This document shows, piece by piece, positions 42,074-51,351 of a stretch of 64,000 bases of DNA. The notes beneath the pieces were generated by a model that was given only the letters and a program-made list of their open reading frames with translations, did not search any database and was not told where the DNA came from. The DNA comes from Ardenticatenaceae bacterium (GTDB lineage Bacteria; Chloroflexota; Anaerolineae; Promineifilales; Promineifilaceae), in the NCBI GenBank assembly GCA_020634215.1, contig JACKCD010000014.1:48134-112133 (forward strand). The letters run 5' to 3'. Position numbers and translations under genes: made by a program. The number at the start of each line of letters is the position of its first letter. Positions within the stretch are counted from its first letter, which is position 1.

Positions 42074-42840
42074 GCCAAACAACACCCGCTCTAAAATTGT
42101 CGAATATCGAATTGCACTATGGCTATGTGCGGGCGCTGGATGGCGTTGATTTCCATGTCCAACCAGGCGAGATCGTTGGCTTGTTGGGCGATAATGGCGC
42201 GGGCAAATCCACCTTGCTCAAGGTCATGTCTGGTGCACATCGCCCCACACACGGCACGATTGAGGTAAATGGACAGGCAACCGCCTTCCACACGCCCAAA
42301 GATGCAGCGGCCGTTGGTATCCAAATGGTTTACCAGGATTTAGCCCTGGTTGAAGCGCAAGATATAGCCACCAATTTGCAGTTGGGGCGCGAGCCGCTGC
42401 GCGGTTTCCCGTTCAACATCATCGGCTTTGTAGACCACAAGGCGATGCAGCGCACCTCGGCAGAACAGTTGTCGCGGCTGGGTGTCCGCACTGCACCAAT
42501 GAACCGCCCGGTGGAGATGCTCTCTGGCGGTCAACGGCAGGTGGTGGCTATCTCCCGTGCGGCGGTGCGGGTGATGGAAAGTGGTGGGGTTATCTTGCTC
42601 GATGAACCAACGGCCGCTTTGGGGTATGAACAAACGCAATTGGTTGAAGAGCTCATTGTCAAGATGGCGCAGCAGGGTATTGCCATCGTGCTGGTCACGC
42701 ACAACCTGCCCCTCTGCTACAATCTGGCTCACCGTATTGTCGTCCTCAATCGGGGGCGCAAGGTGGCCGACATTGCCAAAACCGAGACGGACATGGACAG
42801 CGTAGTGGGGTGGATTACAGGGGCGAAGAAGGCGATGTGA
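42070..42840 (+). CDS. ABC transporter ATPase, single-domain sugar type
   Basis: A 256-residue ATPase. Walker A is [17 protein letters not shown], the signature is MLSGGQRQVVAISRAAVRV, Walker B is VILLDEPTAALGYEQ and the H-loop VLVTHNL. Only one nucleotide-binding domain is present instead of the RbsA-type fusion, as in FrcA-like sugar transporters. It energises the permease at 40994. A family E repeat separates it from the EthD-like gene, perhaps marking the end of the transport operon. Confidence 0.88.
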   Translation: MSQTTPALKLSNIELHYGYVRALDGVDFHVQPGEIVGLLGDNGAGKSTLLKVMSGAHRPTHGTIEVNGQATAFHTPKDAAAVGIQMVYQDLALVEAQDIATNLQLGREPLRGFPFNIIGFVDHKAMQRTSAEQLSRLGVRTAPMNRPVEMLSGGQRQVVAISRAAVRVMESGGVILLDEPTAALGYEQTQLVEELIVKMAQQGIAIVLVTHNLPLCYNLAHRIVVLNRGRKVADIAKTETDMDSVVGWITGAKKAM

Positions 42841-42844
42841 CATA

Positions 42845-42903
42845 TCATGCAAAGGCGCAAAGAGCAAACCTTTTGCGTCTTTGCGCCTTTGCGTGAGTTT
42901 TTA
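42845..42903. repeat. Hairpin repeat, family E
   Basis: CAAAGGCGCAAAGAGCAAA pairs with TTTGCGTCTTTGCGCCTTTGCG, a stem between the transporter ATPase and the EthD-like gene. Same words as at 17650. Confidence 0.7.
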
Positions 42904-42914
42904 GAGAGGCGTAA

Positions 42915-43757
42915 ATGATTAAGTTTATGCTGGCGGCACGGAAGCGGCCAGATGATACGCAGGAAAATTATTTTTACAATTGGGGCATCATTCATGTGGC
43001 CTTGATGCTGACAACCCCGGCCGTGATGAAGGTATTTAAGAGGTACGACCAACATTACACCATTAACGGCATCAACAGCGATAAGCTCATTCACCCACTC
43101 TCAGAGATGGCTTGGGACAACTTTGCCGATCATTGGATTGAGAAGGAAGATGACTTTGACATCATTTTGTACCATCCAGACTATGTGATTCGGATGCAGC
43201 CCCACCGCTTTGGCGATCACAATTTTATTGTGGAGGTGACGGAAGAAAACTTCGTGCATCAGCGGCCTGATTTTGCTTCCGGCGGCGTGAAGCTGGTTCA
43301 CTTTCTCAAAAAACAACCCCACCTCTCCCATGCGGAATTTGCCGAAGTTTGGCGAGACAAACATGCACCTGTTGTTTTGGAGGCAGCCAATGGCCTGCTA
43401 CGCAAGTATATGCAGAGCAGCCACCTGCCGCTCGACCCTAAACGGCTCAAAGGAACGCTGTTTGAAATGGGCGGCGTGGGTCAATTTTCCGGCGTGGAGG
43501 AATTTTGGTTCGATTCGCTGGCCGATCTGTATCAATTTTGTGAGCAGAGCCGGGCGGCGATTGCGGCCAGCGAGGCCAATTTTGTGGAGGCTGCGGGGAG
43601 TATTTCGATGGTCACGGCTGAACGGGTGATTTACGATTTTACTTTGCCAGAGGGTCAGCGTAGTCCGTTGCCGGCCGTGTTGGCTGAGGGGAGTTTGGAA
43701 ACGGCCGTTTACAACCAGGGATTACGCGATTGGAACAAGGTGGACGGTGGAGATTAG
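42915..43757 (+). CDS. EthD-domain protein, two domains
   Basis: A 280-residue protein resembling a tandem EthD (dimeric alpha-beta barrel) protein. Domain 1: MIKFMLAARKRPDDTQENYFYNWGIIHVALM; domain 2 from ~residue 115: VKLVHFLKKQPHLSHAEFAEVWRDKHAPVVLEA, the typical K.P..S..EF...W...H motif. EthD-like proteins include ring-cleavage helpers, decarboxylases and dehydratases acting on polyketide-like or phenolic compounds. Placement beside a PhlG-like gene supports a role on polyphenolic rings. Catalysis cannot be assigned. Confidence 0.75.
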   Translation: MIKFMLAARKRPDDTQENYFYNWGIIHVALMLTTPAVMKVFKRYDQHYTINGINSDKLIHPLSEMAWDNFADHWIEKEDDFDIILYHPDYVIRMQPHRFGDHNFIVEVTEENFVHQRPDFASGGVKLVHFLKKQPHLSHAEFAEVWRDKHAPVVLEAANGLLRKYMQSSHLPLDPKRLKGTLFEMGGVGQFSGVEEFWFDSLADLYQFCEQSRAAIAASEANFVEAAGSISMVTAERVIYDFTLPEGQRSPLPAVLAEGSLETAVYNQGLRDWNKVDGGD

Positions 43758-43759
43758 CA

Positions 43760-44380
43760 ATGGAATACAGCATTACACAAGATGACGTGGGTACACATAT
43801 TGATTGGTCACACGATGGTGTAACCGCCCGCATGATTGACTGGTTCTGGAGCAACATGGAAAAATGCTTCCTGCTCTGGCATCCCGAAGAACATGAGCCA
43901 TTGACGTGGGAGATTGCCCCACAACATGGCAATCACGTCGGAGCCATTCACCTGGCTCCCCAAACCTGGTCAGACGGCACGCGCCAAAACCTCTACATTC
44001 GCTTTGAGGATTTAGCCGAAGTTCCAGAAATTGCCAAGCAATACCTTGAATATGAACATGCCGTCATTGTGGCTGGGCTAGGCTTTGGGGCAGAGAGCAT
44101 GGTCAACCCCAATCCGATGGGGTATCGCGTCCACCAATGGCAGGCAACTGACAGTGGCGTGGTGGGCAAATCTCACGCCATCGGCACGCGCAAAAAGGAA
44201 ACAAAGGAAGAAGGCATGGTGTGGGCCAAACATTGCATTGGCGAAGTCGGCAATTGGGGCGTGTTTTTGCCGCAGCTTTACACCCTCTACCGTGTCGTCA
44301 AAAACACCGCTTATAACCCATTCACTGATTTAACGATTGTGGGGCAGGGGGCTGTAGCACGGTATAAGTATATTGGATGA
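43760..44380 (+). CDS. PhlG/phloretin-hydrolase-like (DAPG hydrolase fold) protein
   Basis: A 206-residue protein. VGTHIDWSHDGVTARMIDWFWSNMEKCFLLWHPEEHEPLTWE, HVGAIHLAPQTWSDG and EYEHAVIVAGLGFGAESMVNPN recall the 2,4-diacetylphloroglucinol hydrolase family, which also includes phloretin hydrolase of Eubacterium ramulus and cleaves a C-C bond next to a phloroglucinol ring. Candidate zinc ligands are the His/Glu residues of WHPEEHE and the EYEH pair. It lies between EthD-like and SDR genes. ATG 43760 is preferred because the upstream extension overlaps the previous stop. Fold assignment is from memory and moderately sure. Confidence 0.6.
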   Translation: MEYSITQDDVGTHIDWSHDGVTARMIDWFWSNMEKCFLLWHPEEHEPLTWEIAPQHGNHVGAIHLAPQTWSDGTRQNLYIRFEDLAEVPEIAKQYLEYEHAVIVAGLGFGAESMVNPNPMGYRVHQWQATDSGVVGKSHAIGTRKKETKEEGMVWAKHCIGEVGNWGVFLPQLYTLYRVVKNTAYNPFTDLTIVGQGAVARYKYIG

Positions 44381-44425
44381 TGGTGTGTGGTGTGTGATGC
44401 ACCACGCGCCACGCACCACGGGCTA
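44381..44425. repeat. Hairpin repeat, family C
   Basis: TGGTGTGTGGTGTGTGATGCACCACGCGCCACGCACCACG forms a hairpin between the PhlG-like and SDR genes. Confidence 0.7.
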
Positions 44426-44430
44426 GACAA

Positions 44431-45198
44431 ATGGGAAAATTAGACGGAAAGGTAACGCTGATTACGGGCACGGCAATGGGCATGGGGCGAACGGCCGCTT
44501 TGCTCTTCGCCCAAGAAGGAGCCACGGTTGTTGGCTGTGATTTGAACGAGGCGATGTCGGCCGAAACGGTGCAGATGGTACGCGAGGCGGGCGGCAGAAT
44601 GACAGCCACCGCGCCGGTTAATTTGAGTGATTTTGAGCAGACAAAGGCTTGGATTGATAACGCGATGGCCGAACACGGCCGTATTGATGTCCTTTACAAC
44701 AATGCCTCCTCGCCACGTGTTGGCCCCTTTGTTGATCTCTCGCTCGATGATTGGCATTATACCATTCAAAACGAACTGGATTTGATTTTTTACGCCTGCA
44801 AAGCGGTTTGGCCGCACATGATTGCCAGCGGTGGCGGGGCAATTATTAACACCTCGTCTATTTCGGCCATTCGCGGCGCGGCCTTTTTTCAGCAAGCAGC
44901 GCATGGCGCGGCCAAGGGTGGGGTGCTTTCCATCACAAATCATCTGGCGGCGGCGGGAGGCCCTCATCGCATTCGTGCCAATGCCATTTTGCCCGGTCTG
45001 ATTCGCACCCCTTCAACGGAGTTTTTATTTGCAACGGCCGATTCCCCTGGCAGCAAATTAGCCGCCGCCAACCCGTTGGGGCGGGTAGGTTACGCTGAAG
45101 ACGTGGCAAAATTGGCCGTTTTCCTGGCTTCAGACGATGCCTGGTATATCAATGCGGCGGCGATTCCGGTGGATGGGGGACAGGCGACGATTGAATAG
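44431..45198 (+). CDS. SDR-family protein lacking the catalytic tyrosine
   Basis: A 255-residue SDR. The cofactor motif TLITGTAMGMGRTAALLFAQEGATVVGCD and the YNNASSPRVG turn are present. The catalytic segment reads SSISAIRGAAFFQQAAHGAAKGGVLS: Ser and Lys are kept but the Tyr of YxxxK is His. The C-terminus IPVDGGQATIE is normal. Loss of Tyr argues against standard dehydrogenase chemistry; an altered reaction, a dehydratase-like role or a non-catalytic subunit are possible. It lies between two family C hairpins in the catabolic run. Confidence 0.82.
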   Translation: MGKLDGKVTLITGTAMGMGRTAALLFAQEGATVVGCDLNEAMSAETVQMVREAGGRMTATAPVNLSDFEQTKAWIDNAMAEHGRIDVLYNNASSPRVGPFVDLSLDDWHYTIQNELDLIFYACKAVWPHMIASGGGAIINTSSISAIRGAAFFQQAAHGAAKGGVLSITNHLAAAGGPHRIRANAILPGLIRTPSTEFLFATADSPGSKLAAANPLGRVGYAEDVAKLAVFLASDDAWYINAAAIPVDGGQATIE

Positions 45199-45202
45199 GA
45201 CG

Positions 45203-45240
45203 TGGTGCGTGGTGCGTCACGTACCACGCACCACGCACCA
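45203..45240. repeat. Hairpin repeat, family C, perfect 15-bp arms
   Basis: TGGTGCGTGGTGCGT (45203-45217) pairs exactly with ACGCACCACGCACCA (45226-45240) around an 8-nt loop. This is the best preserved copy of the family. Confidence 0.85.
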
Positions 45241-45249
45241 TGAAAACTT

Positions 45250-46602
45250 ATGACTGAACTAAACATCAAAGGGATTGTCTTACGGCGTGGGGATGAGGCT
45301 TATGAGGCGGCGCGGCGCGGGGTGGTGTGGAACGGCCGTAAACCCAAACGCTATCCCGCTATCATCGCTAAAGTTGCGGATGAGGAGGATGTGGTAACGG
45401 CCGTTTGCTACGCCAAAGCCAATGGCCTGAAAATAAGCATCCGCGCTGGCGGCCACAGTTGGGCGGGCTGGAGTGTGCGGGATGAATCGCTGCTGATTGA
45501 TTTGTCGGCCATGCAAGAAATGTCGTTGGATGCCGCGACTGGCATTGCCAAAGTAAACCCTGCCGTAAAGGGTGGTGAGGTGTTGGATCCGTTTTTGGCG
45601 GAAAACGGCCGTTTTTTCAACGGCGGTCACTGCCCCACAGTCGGCATCGGCGGCTTTTTGCTGCAAGGTGGCATGGGCTGGAACTGTCGCGGCTGGGGGT
45701 GGGCGGCTGAAAACGTCGTTGGTGTGGACGTGGTAACGGCCGCTGGTGAATTGGTACACGCCAACGCCAACAATCATTCAGATTTATATTGGGCAGCGCG
45801 GGGCGCGGGGCCAGGGTTCTTTGGTGTCGTCACTAACTTTTATCTGCAAACCTGGGAACGGCCAAAAGCCTTTGTACAAAGCACCTATGTTTTTCCGCTC
45901 AGTTGCTACGAGGCGTTATTTACCTGGCTGCAAGAGACACATAGCTATCTTTCGGATAAGATCGAATTGGTGGCACTGGCAATCACGCCGCCGTTGCCAC
46001 CAGAGATTGAGCATGAGGGGCCAGCTTTGGTGGTTCATGCGCTGGCTTTTGTAGATACATTGGAAGAAGGCACCGCTATTTTGCTGCCATTAGAAAATTG
46101 CCCTGTCCTCGATCAAGCATTGGTGCACGTCTTTGCCGCGCCAACAAGTCTGGCCGAAGAACGCGCCGAACAGATTCGCGCCAATCCCGAAGGGCTGCGT
46201 TATGCGGTAGACAACGCCTGGGTGACGGGTGCTCCCAGCGCGGTTGTGCCCGCTTTGCAAAATTCCTTCCTGACCTTACCCACTCCCCAGAGTTTTACGC
46301 TTTGGTTTAGCATGGCTCCCCTACGCGAACTGCCCGATATGGCTCTCTCGCTGCAAACGGAGATTTATTTCGCCATCTACACCCTTTGGGGGGATGAGGC
46401 CGATGATGCCCACTGCCGTGGCTGGTTGGCGGAGCGGATGCGTGAGGTGGAGGCGGTGAGTGATGGGCTGTATTTGGGGGACTCGGATTTTGGCGAACGG
46501 CCGTTTAAATTCCTCGCCAATGCCAATCTTCAACGCCTCGAGCAGATACGCGCCCAGTATGATCCCAATGGGCTGTTCCATTCTTATTTGTACGCAAAGT
46601 AA
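45250..46602 (+). CDS. BBE-type FAD-linked oxidase (bicovalent flavin)
   Basis: A 450-residue flavoprotein oxidase. The FAD_binding_4 domain has SIRAGGHSWAGWSVRDESLLIDLS (His for the 8-alpha link) and NGGHCPTVGIGGFLLQGGMGWNCRGWG (Cys for the 6-S link), so a bicovalent flavin is predicted. The C-terminal BBE motif ends YDPNGLFHSYLYAK. Family members oxidise alcohols, sugars (glucooligosaccharides) or phenolic alkaloids/aurones with O2. In this context it may oxidise a sugar moiety or polyphenol. No signal peptide is visible. Four AACGGCCGTT-like motifs fall in the gene. Confidence 0.87.
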   Translation: MTELNIKGIVLRRGDEAYEAARRGVVWNGRKPKRYPAIIAKVADEEDVVTAVCYAKANGLKISIRAGGHSWAGWSVRDESLLIDLSAMQEMSLDAATGIAKVNPAVKGGEVLDPFLAENGRFFNGGHCPTVGIGGFLLQGGMGWNCRGWGWAAENVVGVDVVTAAGELVHANANNHSDLYWAARGAGPGFFGVVTNFYLQTWERPKAFVQSTYVFPLSCYEALFTWLQETHSYLSDKIELVALAITPPLPPEIEHEGPALVVHALAFVDTLEEGTAILLPLENCPVLDQALVHVFAAPTSLAEERAEQIRANPEGLRYAVDNAWVTGAPSAVVPALQNSFLTLPTPQSFTLWFSMAPLRELPDMALSLQTEIYFAIYTLWGDEADDAHCRGWLAERMREVEAVSDGLYLGDSDFGERPFKFLANANLQRLEQIRAQYDPNGLFHSYLYAK

Positions 46603-46670
46603 GAGATTGGAGACTGGAGATTAGAGATTGTTAGTTCTTTCAATCTCTAATCTCTACTCTCCATTCACAG
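46603..46670. repeat. Hairpin repeat, family A
   Basis: AGAGATTGGAGACTGGAGATTAGAGATTG pairs with CAATCTCTAATCTCTACTCTCC, separating the flavin oxidase from the BKACE gene. Confidence 0.75.
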
Positions 46671-46678
46671 GAGAAAAA

Positions 46679-47611
46679 ATGGACAAATTAATCATCACGT
46701 CCGCCTTAACCGGAGCCATCACCGTTCCCTCCCAATCAGAATATTTGCCATTCAAAACAGAAGACATCATTGCAGATGCTGTGGCCTGCGTGGAAGCAGG
46801 GGCTTCCTCCATTCACATCCATGCCCGTAATCCCAACAATGGCGCACCCTCGTCCGATCCCGAAATTGTCAGAGAGATTGCCGTGGGTATCAAAGAGCGT
46901 ACCGATGCGGTTGTTTGCATCACAACAGGTGGCGGCATGGGTATGACTCCGCAAGAACGCTTGCGCGGTGCGGCCATGTGCAAACCTGAATTGGCCTCAT
47001 TTAATCTCGGTTCGATGAACTTCTCCATGCACCCTGTTGCCAAACGATTTAATCAATTAGGCTGGCAAAAGGATTGGGAAAAGGAGTATGTTGAAGGAAC
47101 AAAAAACTTCATCTTCTCCAACACCTTTGGCAGTATGGAAATCTTTGCCCAGACGATGGCTGACAACCATGTTAAACCAGAGTTTGAAGCGTATGATGTG
47201 GGTCATCTACACAACTTACATTTCTTGGTACAACAAGGGCTTGTAAAAGGGCCATTCTGGATTCAATTTGTGTTGGGTGTGTTGGGCGGGCTGACGGCCG
47301 AACCGCAATCTTTGATGATGATGCTGGAAACGGCCGATCGCCTTTTTGGCCGCGAAAATTATCAATGGTCAGTCATCGGCGTGGGCTATCCCAACGAGTT
47401 CCACATGGCTACGATGGGAATCATCATGGGTGGCCATGTGCGTGTGGGGCTGGAAGACAACATCTTTATACGGCAGCGGGAGTTGGCACGGAATCATGAA
47501 CTGGTGGAAAAAGTGGTGCGTTTAGCCAATGAACTAGAGCGGGAAATTGCCACGCCCGATGAGATGCGGGCGATGCTGGGCTTGAAAGGGCTGGATGCCG
47601 TCAATTTTTAG
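46679..47611 (+). CDS. BKACE family beta-keto acid cleavage enzyme (DUF849)
   Basis: A 310-residue TIM-barrel zinc enzyme. LIITSALTGAITVPSQSEYLPFKTEDI, then SSIHIHARNPNNGAPSSDPE with the zinc His pair (HIHAR), CITTGGGMGMTPQERL, and later VGLEDNIFIRQRELARNHELVEKV (Glu of LEDN) match the family. It condenses a beta-keto acid with acetyl-CoA and releases acetoacetate plus a shorter acyl-CoA. ATG 46679 is chosen for its CAGGAG site. A plausible role is processing a beta-keto acid formed after ring opening of the pathway substrate. The exact substrate is not predictable. Confidence 0.88.
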   Translation: MDKLIITSALTGAITVPSQSEYLPFKTEDIIADAVACVEAGASSIHIHARNPNNGAPSSDPEIVREIAVGIKERTDAVVCITTGGGMGMTPQERLRGAAMCKPELASFNLGSMNFSMHPVAKRFNQLGWQKDWEKEYVEGTKNFIFSNTFGSMEIFAQTMADNHVKPEFEAYDVGHLHNLHFLVQQGLVKGPFWIQFVLGVLGGLTAEPQSLMMMLETADRLFGRENYQWSVIGVGYPNEFHMATMGIIMGGHVRVGLEDNIFIRQRELARNHELVEKVVRLANELEREIATPDEMRAMLGLKGLDAVNF

Positions 47612-47678
47612 AACCATCCCAGAGGGGTAGATTTGAACTGGTTGCTGTAAAATTAAAGGTAACAAACCAAGGTAAACG

Positions 47679-48659
47679 ATGGAAAGTAAAACCAAAAACA
47701 GACAAACACGAGATCAAATTAAGGCTATGGTTGCCAAAGCCTTTGCTGGCACGGCCCTCGCTGACGGCGAAGAGGCCGTCCTGGAGTTGAAGGATGGCTG
47801 GTTCAATGTCTCTTACAAAATTCGGCTGGCTGACGGCCGTTCAGTCGTCCTCAAAATAGCACCACCCCCAGAAGCAGAAGTGATGCTTTACGAAAAGAAC
47901 ATTATGGCGACTGAAGTGGCGACCATGCGCCTCGTGCGGCAAAATGCGGCTATTCCTGTCCCTGAAATCTACTATTTTGATGAAAGTATGGATTTGTGTG
48001 ATGCAGCCTATTTCTTCATGGAGTATATGAGTGGGGATAGTTTGGAGCATGTGAAAGCAAACCTATCTGACGAAACACAAGCATCCATTGAGCGGCATAT
48101 TGGTAAGATTATCCGCGAGGTCAACAGCTTCCCTGGGACTTATTTTGGCTATGATGGCAATCCAGACCTACGGGCAAACAGTTGGAAGGAGGCTTTTCTC
48201 AAGATTGTGGAAGCGGCGTTGGCAGATGCCGCTCGTAAAAATGCGGTCTTTGACTTTAGCTATGATGAATTGCGTGACACGATTTTGAAACATGCTTCCT
48301 CCTTAGAGGAAATCACCAAGCCTTGTTTGGTGCATTGGGATGCTTGGAACCCCAATTTCTTTGTCCAAGACGGCCGTATCACAGGCATCATTGACTTTGA
48401 ACGGGCATTGTGGGCAGAGCCGCTGATGGAGGCACAGTTCAGAACTCTTTTTGAAGGGGAGGGTATCACCAATAGTATGCGCGGCTATGGCAAGACATCT
48501 TTCACCTTTGCCGAAGAGCAGCGCAACCATTTGTACTCACTGCACCTGGCTCTGGTGATGCACGTTGAATGTTACTACCGCCATTACAGCACAGATGACA
48601 TCTTTAACCTCTCGCGGCAGTTTATTGCAGAGACAATGGCTTGGCTAAAGGCTAACTGA
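47679..48659 (+). CDS. Phosphotransferase (APH/choline-kinase-like)
   Basis: A 326-residue kinase of the APH superfamily. LKDGWFNVSYKIRLADGRSVVLKIAPPPE has the ATP-binding Lys. CLVHWDAWNPNFFVQDGRITGIIDFERALWAEPLMEAQF contains Brenner's motif HxDxxxxN and the metal-binding Asp (IIDFE). Such kinases phosphorylate small hydroxyl compounds, sugars or antibiotics. It starts ~70 bp after BKACE and 6 bp before a MATE exporter, so it may detoxify a phenolic or sugar. Classification is firm, substrate unknown. Confidence 0.82.
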   Translation: MESKTKNRQTRDQIKAMVAKAFAGTALADGEEAVLELKDGWFNVSYKIRLADGRSVVLKIAPPPEAEVMLYEKNIMATEVATMRLVRQNAAIPVPEIYYFDESMDLCDAAYFFMEYMSGDSLEHVKANLSDETQASIERHIGKIIREVNSFPGTYFGYDGNPDLRANSWKEAFLKIVEAALADAARKNAVFDFSYDELRDTILKHASSLEEITKPCLVHWDAWNPNFFVQDGRITGIIDFERALWAEPLMEAQFRTLFEGEGITNSMRGYGKTSFTFAEEQRNHLYSLHLALVMHVECYYRHYSTDDIFNLSRQFIAETMAWLKAN

Positions 48660-48665
48660 GCGTAT

Positions 48666-50021
48666 ATGAATAAGGCACCCAAAACGGAACGCCTGAGTAA
48701 CGAGAAAATCGGGAAATTACTCTGGGAGATGTCGTCCCAGACGACTTTTTCGTTGTTGGTCTATACTATTTACAGCCTTACGGATACCTACTTTCTGTCG
48801 GTGGGCATCAACTCATTGGCGGCGGCAGGGTCTTCCATTATCTCGCCTGTGCTGATTGGCCTTGGTGCGGTCGCAACCACCGTCGGGGCTGGAGGAGCTT
48901 CGGTAGTCTCTCGCGCACTGGGCGAACAGAATGAAGAGAAGGCTTCGCGCACGGTCGCCAATACCTTCCTCATTTTCTGGGTAGTCGCACTGACCATCAC
49001 CGTGTTGGGGACGCTGTTTATCAAGCCGATTGTGCATTTGCTGGGAGCCACAGATAGTATTGCGCCTTATGCGATTGCATACGGCCGTATTATCTTCCTT
49101 GGTGCCATCACCAGTACTGGCTTCTCAACCATCATCCGCGCCGACGGCAATATCAGATACTCAACAGCCATCTGGGTCATTCCCGTCACTGTTAATCTGG
49201 TGTTGAGTTGGCTGTTCATCATGGTCTTGAAGATAGGCATTGCAGGAGCTGCTCTATCAACGGTTGCTGGTCAAGCCATCTCCGCTACCATGAGCATCTA
49301 CTTCTTCTTTTTCCGCAAGAACGGCTCCTACAACATTAAGGCATCCTATTTTAAACCCGACTGGTCGCTCATGGGCGAGGTGCTGCTGATTGGCTTCCCC
49401 TCGCTGGCTAAGAATTTAAGTGCCAGCCTGGTCGTTATCGTGACCAACAATTTGCTCAAGCTAACTGGTGGTGATGTTGCCCTGGGCGTGTTTGCTATTG
49501 TCAATCGGCTCTATGCTGGGCTAAATATGCCGCATACGGGGATTGTGCAGGGGATGCAGCCGTTGGTGGGGTATAACTTTGGGCAGAAGAAGTTGGAGCG
49601 GGTGTGGCAAGCTATTCGACTGTCGCTTAGCGCATCGGTGGTCTATGGTTTACTCGTCTGCACCATTTGCCTACTGATCCCAGTGGCTTTGATTTCTCTT
49701 CTTTCCCAAGAAAGGGCGATCATCGTTGAAGGGCAGATTGCCCTGCGTTGGCTGGCACTCGCCTTTCCGATAACGGGTGTTTCGATGATTACGGCCGTTT
49801 CCTTTCAATCAGTCGGTCAAGCTAAGGAGGCAATGCTGCTCACGCTAGCTGGCATCATTTTGGTCAAATTGCCTGTGCTGCTGCTGGCTGCCCACCTGTT
49901 TTCTCTGACTGGCATTTGGGCTTCAGAGGCAGTCTCAGAACTGATGCTTTGCCTTGCCTCCTTCATCATGTTAAAAAATTTTACAGGAAGACCCCATACC
50001 CAATGGCAGTACGGGCACTGA
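48666..50021 (+). CDS. MATE-family multidrug/toxin exporter
   Basis: A 451-residue membrane protein with 12 predicted helices in two halves. LLWEMSSQTTFSLLVYTIYSLTDTYFLSVGINSLAAAG opens the first half; GEVLLIGFPSLAKNLSASLVVIVTNNLLKLTGGDVALG opens the second. GIVQGMQPLVGYNFGQKKLERV is the characteristic MATE segment. These antiporters use Na+ or H+ to export cationic drugs and plant phenolics. Its position among phenolic-type catabolic genes suggests protection against a toxic aglycone or intermediate. Confidence 0.88.
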   Translation: MNKAPKTERLSNEKIGKLLWEMSSQTTFSLLVYTIYSLTDTYFLSVGINSLAAAGSSIISPVLIGLGAVATTVGAGGASVVSRALGEQNEEKASRTVANTFLIFWVVALTITVLGTLFIKPIVHLLGATDSIAPYAIAYGRIIFLGAITSTGFSTIIRADGNIRYSTAIWVIPVTVNLVLSWLFIMVLKIGIAGAALSTVAGQAISATMSIYFFFFRKNGSYNIKASYFKPDWSLMGEVLLIGFPSLAKNLSASLVVIVTNNLLKLTGGDVALGVFAIVNRLYAGLNMPHTGIVQGMQPLVGYNFGQKKLERVWQAIRLSLSASVVYGLLVCTICLLIPVALISLLSQERAIIVEGQIALRWLALAFPITGVSMITAVSFQSVGQAKEAMLLTLAGIILVKLPVLLLAAHLFSLTGIWASEAVSELMLCLASFIMLKNFTGRPHTQWQYGH

Positions 50022-50106
50022 TTTGCACGGATCGGGCGATGCGACCTGAGAAAGAGGTTAAACATGATTTACAAAACGATAGAACAGTTGAATTTAAGAG
50101 TTTAAA

Positions 50107-51345
50107 ATGAAACAGTTTACCTTTCCAAACAATTTTTTATGGGGTACAGCCACAGCCGGCCACCAGGTAGATGGCAACAATATCAACAGTGAATGCTGGG
50201 TGTTAGAACACCTGCCCCACACCCATTTTGCTGAACCATCGGGCGATGCCTGCGACCATTACCACCGCTATCCGCAAGACATTGCGCTGTTGGCCGAGCT
50301 TGGCTTCAACGCCTACCGCTTCTCGCTTGAATGGGCGCGGATTGAGCCAGAAGAAGGGGAATTCTCCTATGCCGCGCTGGAACATTATCGGCGGATGCTG
50401 GCAACCTGCCACGAACACAACATCCAGCCCGTGGTCACGTTCCATCACTTTACCTCGCCGCGCTGGCTGCATCGTCACGGCGGCTGGCTGGACGACAAAA
50501 CCCCGGAACGGTTTGCCCGCTACTGCGAAAAGACCGTAACGCATTTGGGCGATCTGATCACCGCTGCCTGCACCTTTAATGAGCCAAATTTGCCACTGGT
50601 GCTGGAGGCCATTTTGCCATTCAACATCACGGGCGGTGCCTGGTTTCAGGAAGCGGCCGAGGCGTTTGGCGTGACGACTGACCGCCTAGGGCTGTTCCAG
50701 TTTGTGACCAGCCCCAAAATGCGCGAGGTTATTTATGCCTCACACCGACGCGCTTTTGAAGTGCTTCATACCGGGCCGGGGAAATTTCCGGTGGGGTTGA
50801 CGTTGGCGCTGCATGATTTCCAGGCGGCCGCAGGGGGCGAAGAAAAAATGGCCGAAATCCGCCGTCGGCTGGCCGATGAGTATCTGGAACCGCTGCGCGG
50901 CGATGATTTTGTGGGTGTGCAGAATTATGCGCGGATGGTGATTGGCGCAGAGGGGCTGGTGCGCCCCGGTGATGACGTTGCCAAAAACCAGATGGGCGAA
51001 GAGATTTACCCGCAAGCGTTGGGCGGCGCGATTCGCTACGCGGCGCAGGTGACGGGCATTCCCGTGTATGTAACCGAAAACGGTATGGCGACCGAAGATG
51101 ACACAGAGCGACTGGCCTATTTTGCCGGTGCGCTGGCAAGTATGGCGGATTGCCTGACGGACGGGGTTGATGTGCGTGGCTATTTGGCCTGGTCAGCTCT
51201 GGACAATTTTGAGTGGGTGGGTGGCTATGGACCCAAAATGGGTATCATTGCCGTTGACCGCGCCACCCAGCAGCGCACACCCAAGCCAAGTGCGTACTGG
51301 TTGGGCAACGTGGCTCGCACCAACGTGCTGGCACACATGGAGTAA
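50107..51345 (+). CDS. GH1 family beta-glycosidase
   Basis: A 412-residue GH1 enzyme. FPNNFLWGTATAGHQVDGNNINSECW is the standard N-terminus. The acid/base Glu lies in ITAACTFNEPN (TFNEP), the nucleophile Glu in GIPVYVTENGMATEDD (TENG), and SLEWARIEPEEGEFSYAALEHY is the usual third block. It is somewhat shorter than the ~450 norm. It hydrolyses terminal beta-glucosides, inside the cell as no signal peptide is present. With the alpha-rhamnosidase it could strip a rutinose-type disaccharide from a flavonoid. Confidence 0.9.
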   Translation: MKQFTFPNNFLWGTATAGHQVDGNNINSECWVLEHLPHTHFAEPSGDACDHYHRYPQDIALLAELGFNAYRFSLEWARIEPEEGEFSYAALEHYRRMLATCHEHNIQPVVTFHHFTSPRWLHRHGGWLDDKTPERFARYCEKTVTHLGDLITAACTFNEPNLPLVLEAILPFNITGGAWFQEAAEAFGVTTDRLGLFQFVTSPKMREVIYASHRRAFEVLHTGPGKFPVGLTLALHDFQAAAGGEEKMAEIRRRLADEYLEPLRGDDFVGVQNYARMVIGAEGLVRPGDDVAKNQMGEEIYPQALGGAIRYAAQVTGIPVYVTENGMATEDDTERLAYFAGALASMADCLTDGVDVRGYLAWSALDNFEWVGGYGPKMGIIAVDRATQQRTPKPSAYWLGNVARTNVLAHME

Positions 51346-51351
51346 AAACTG

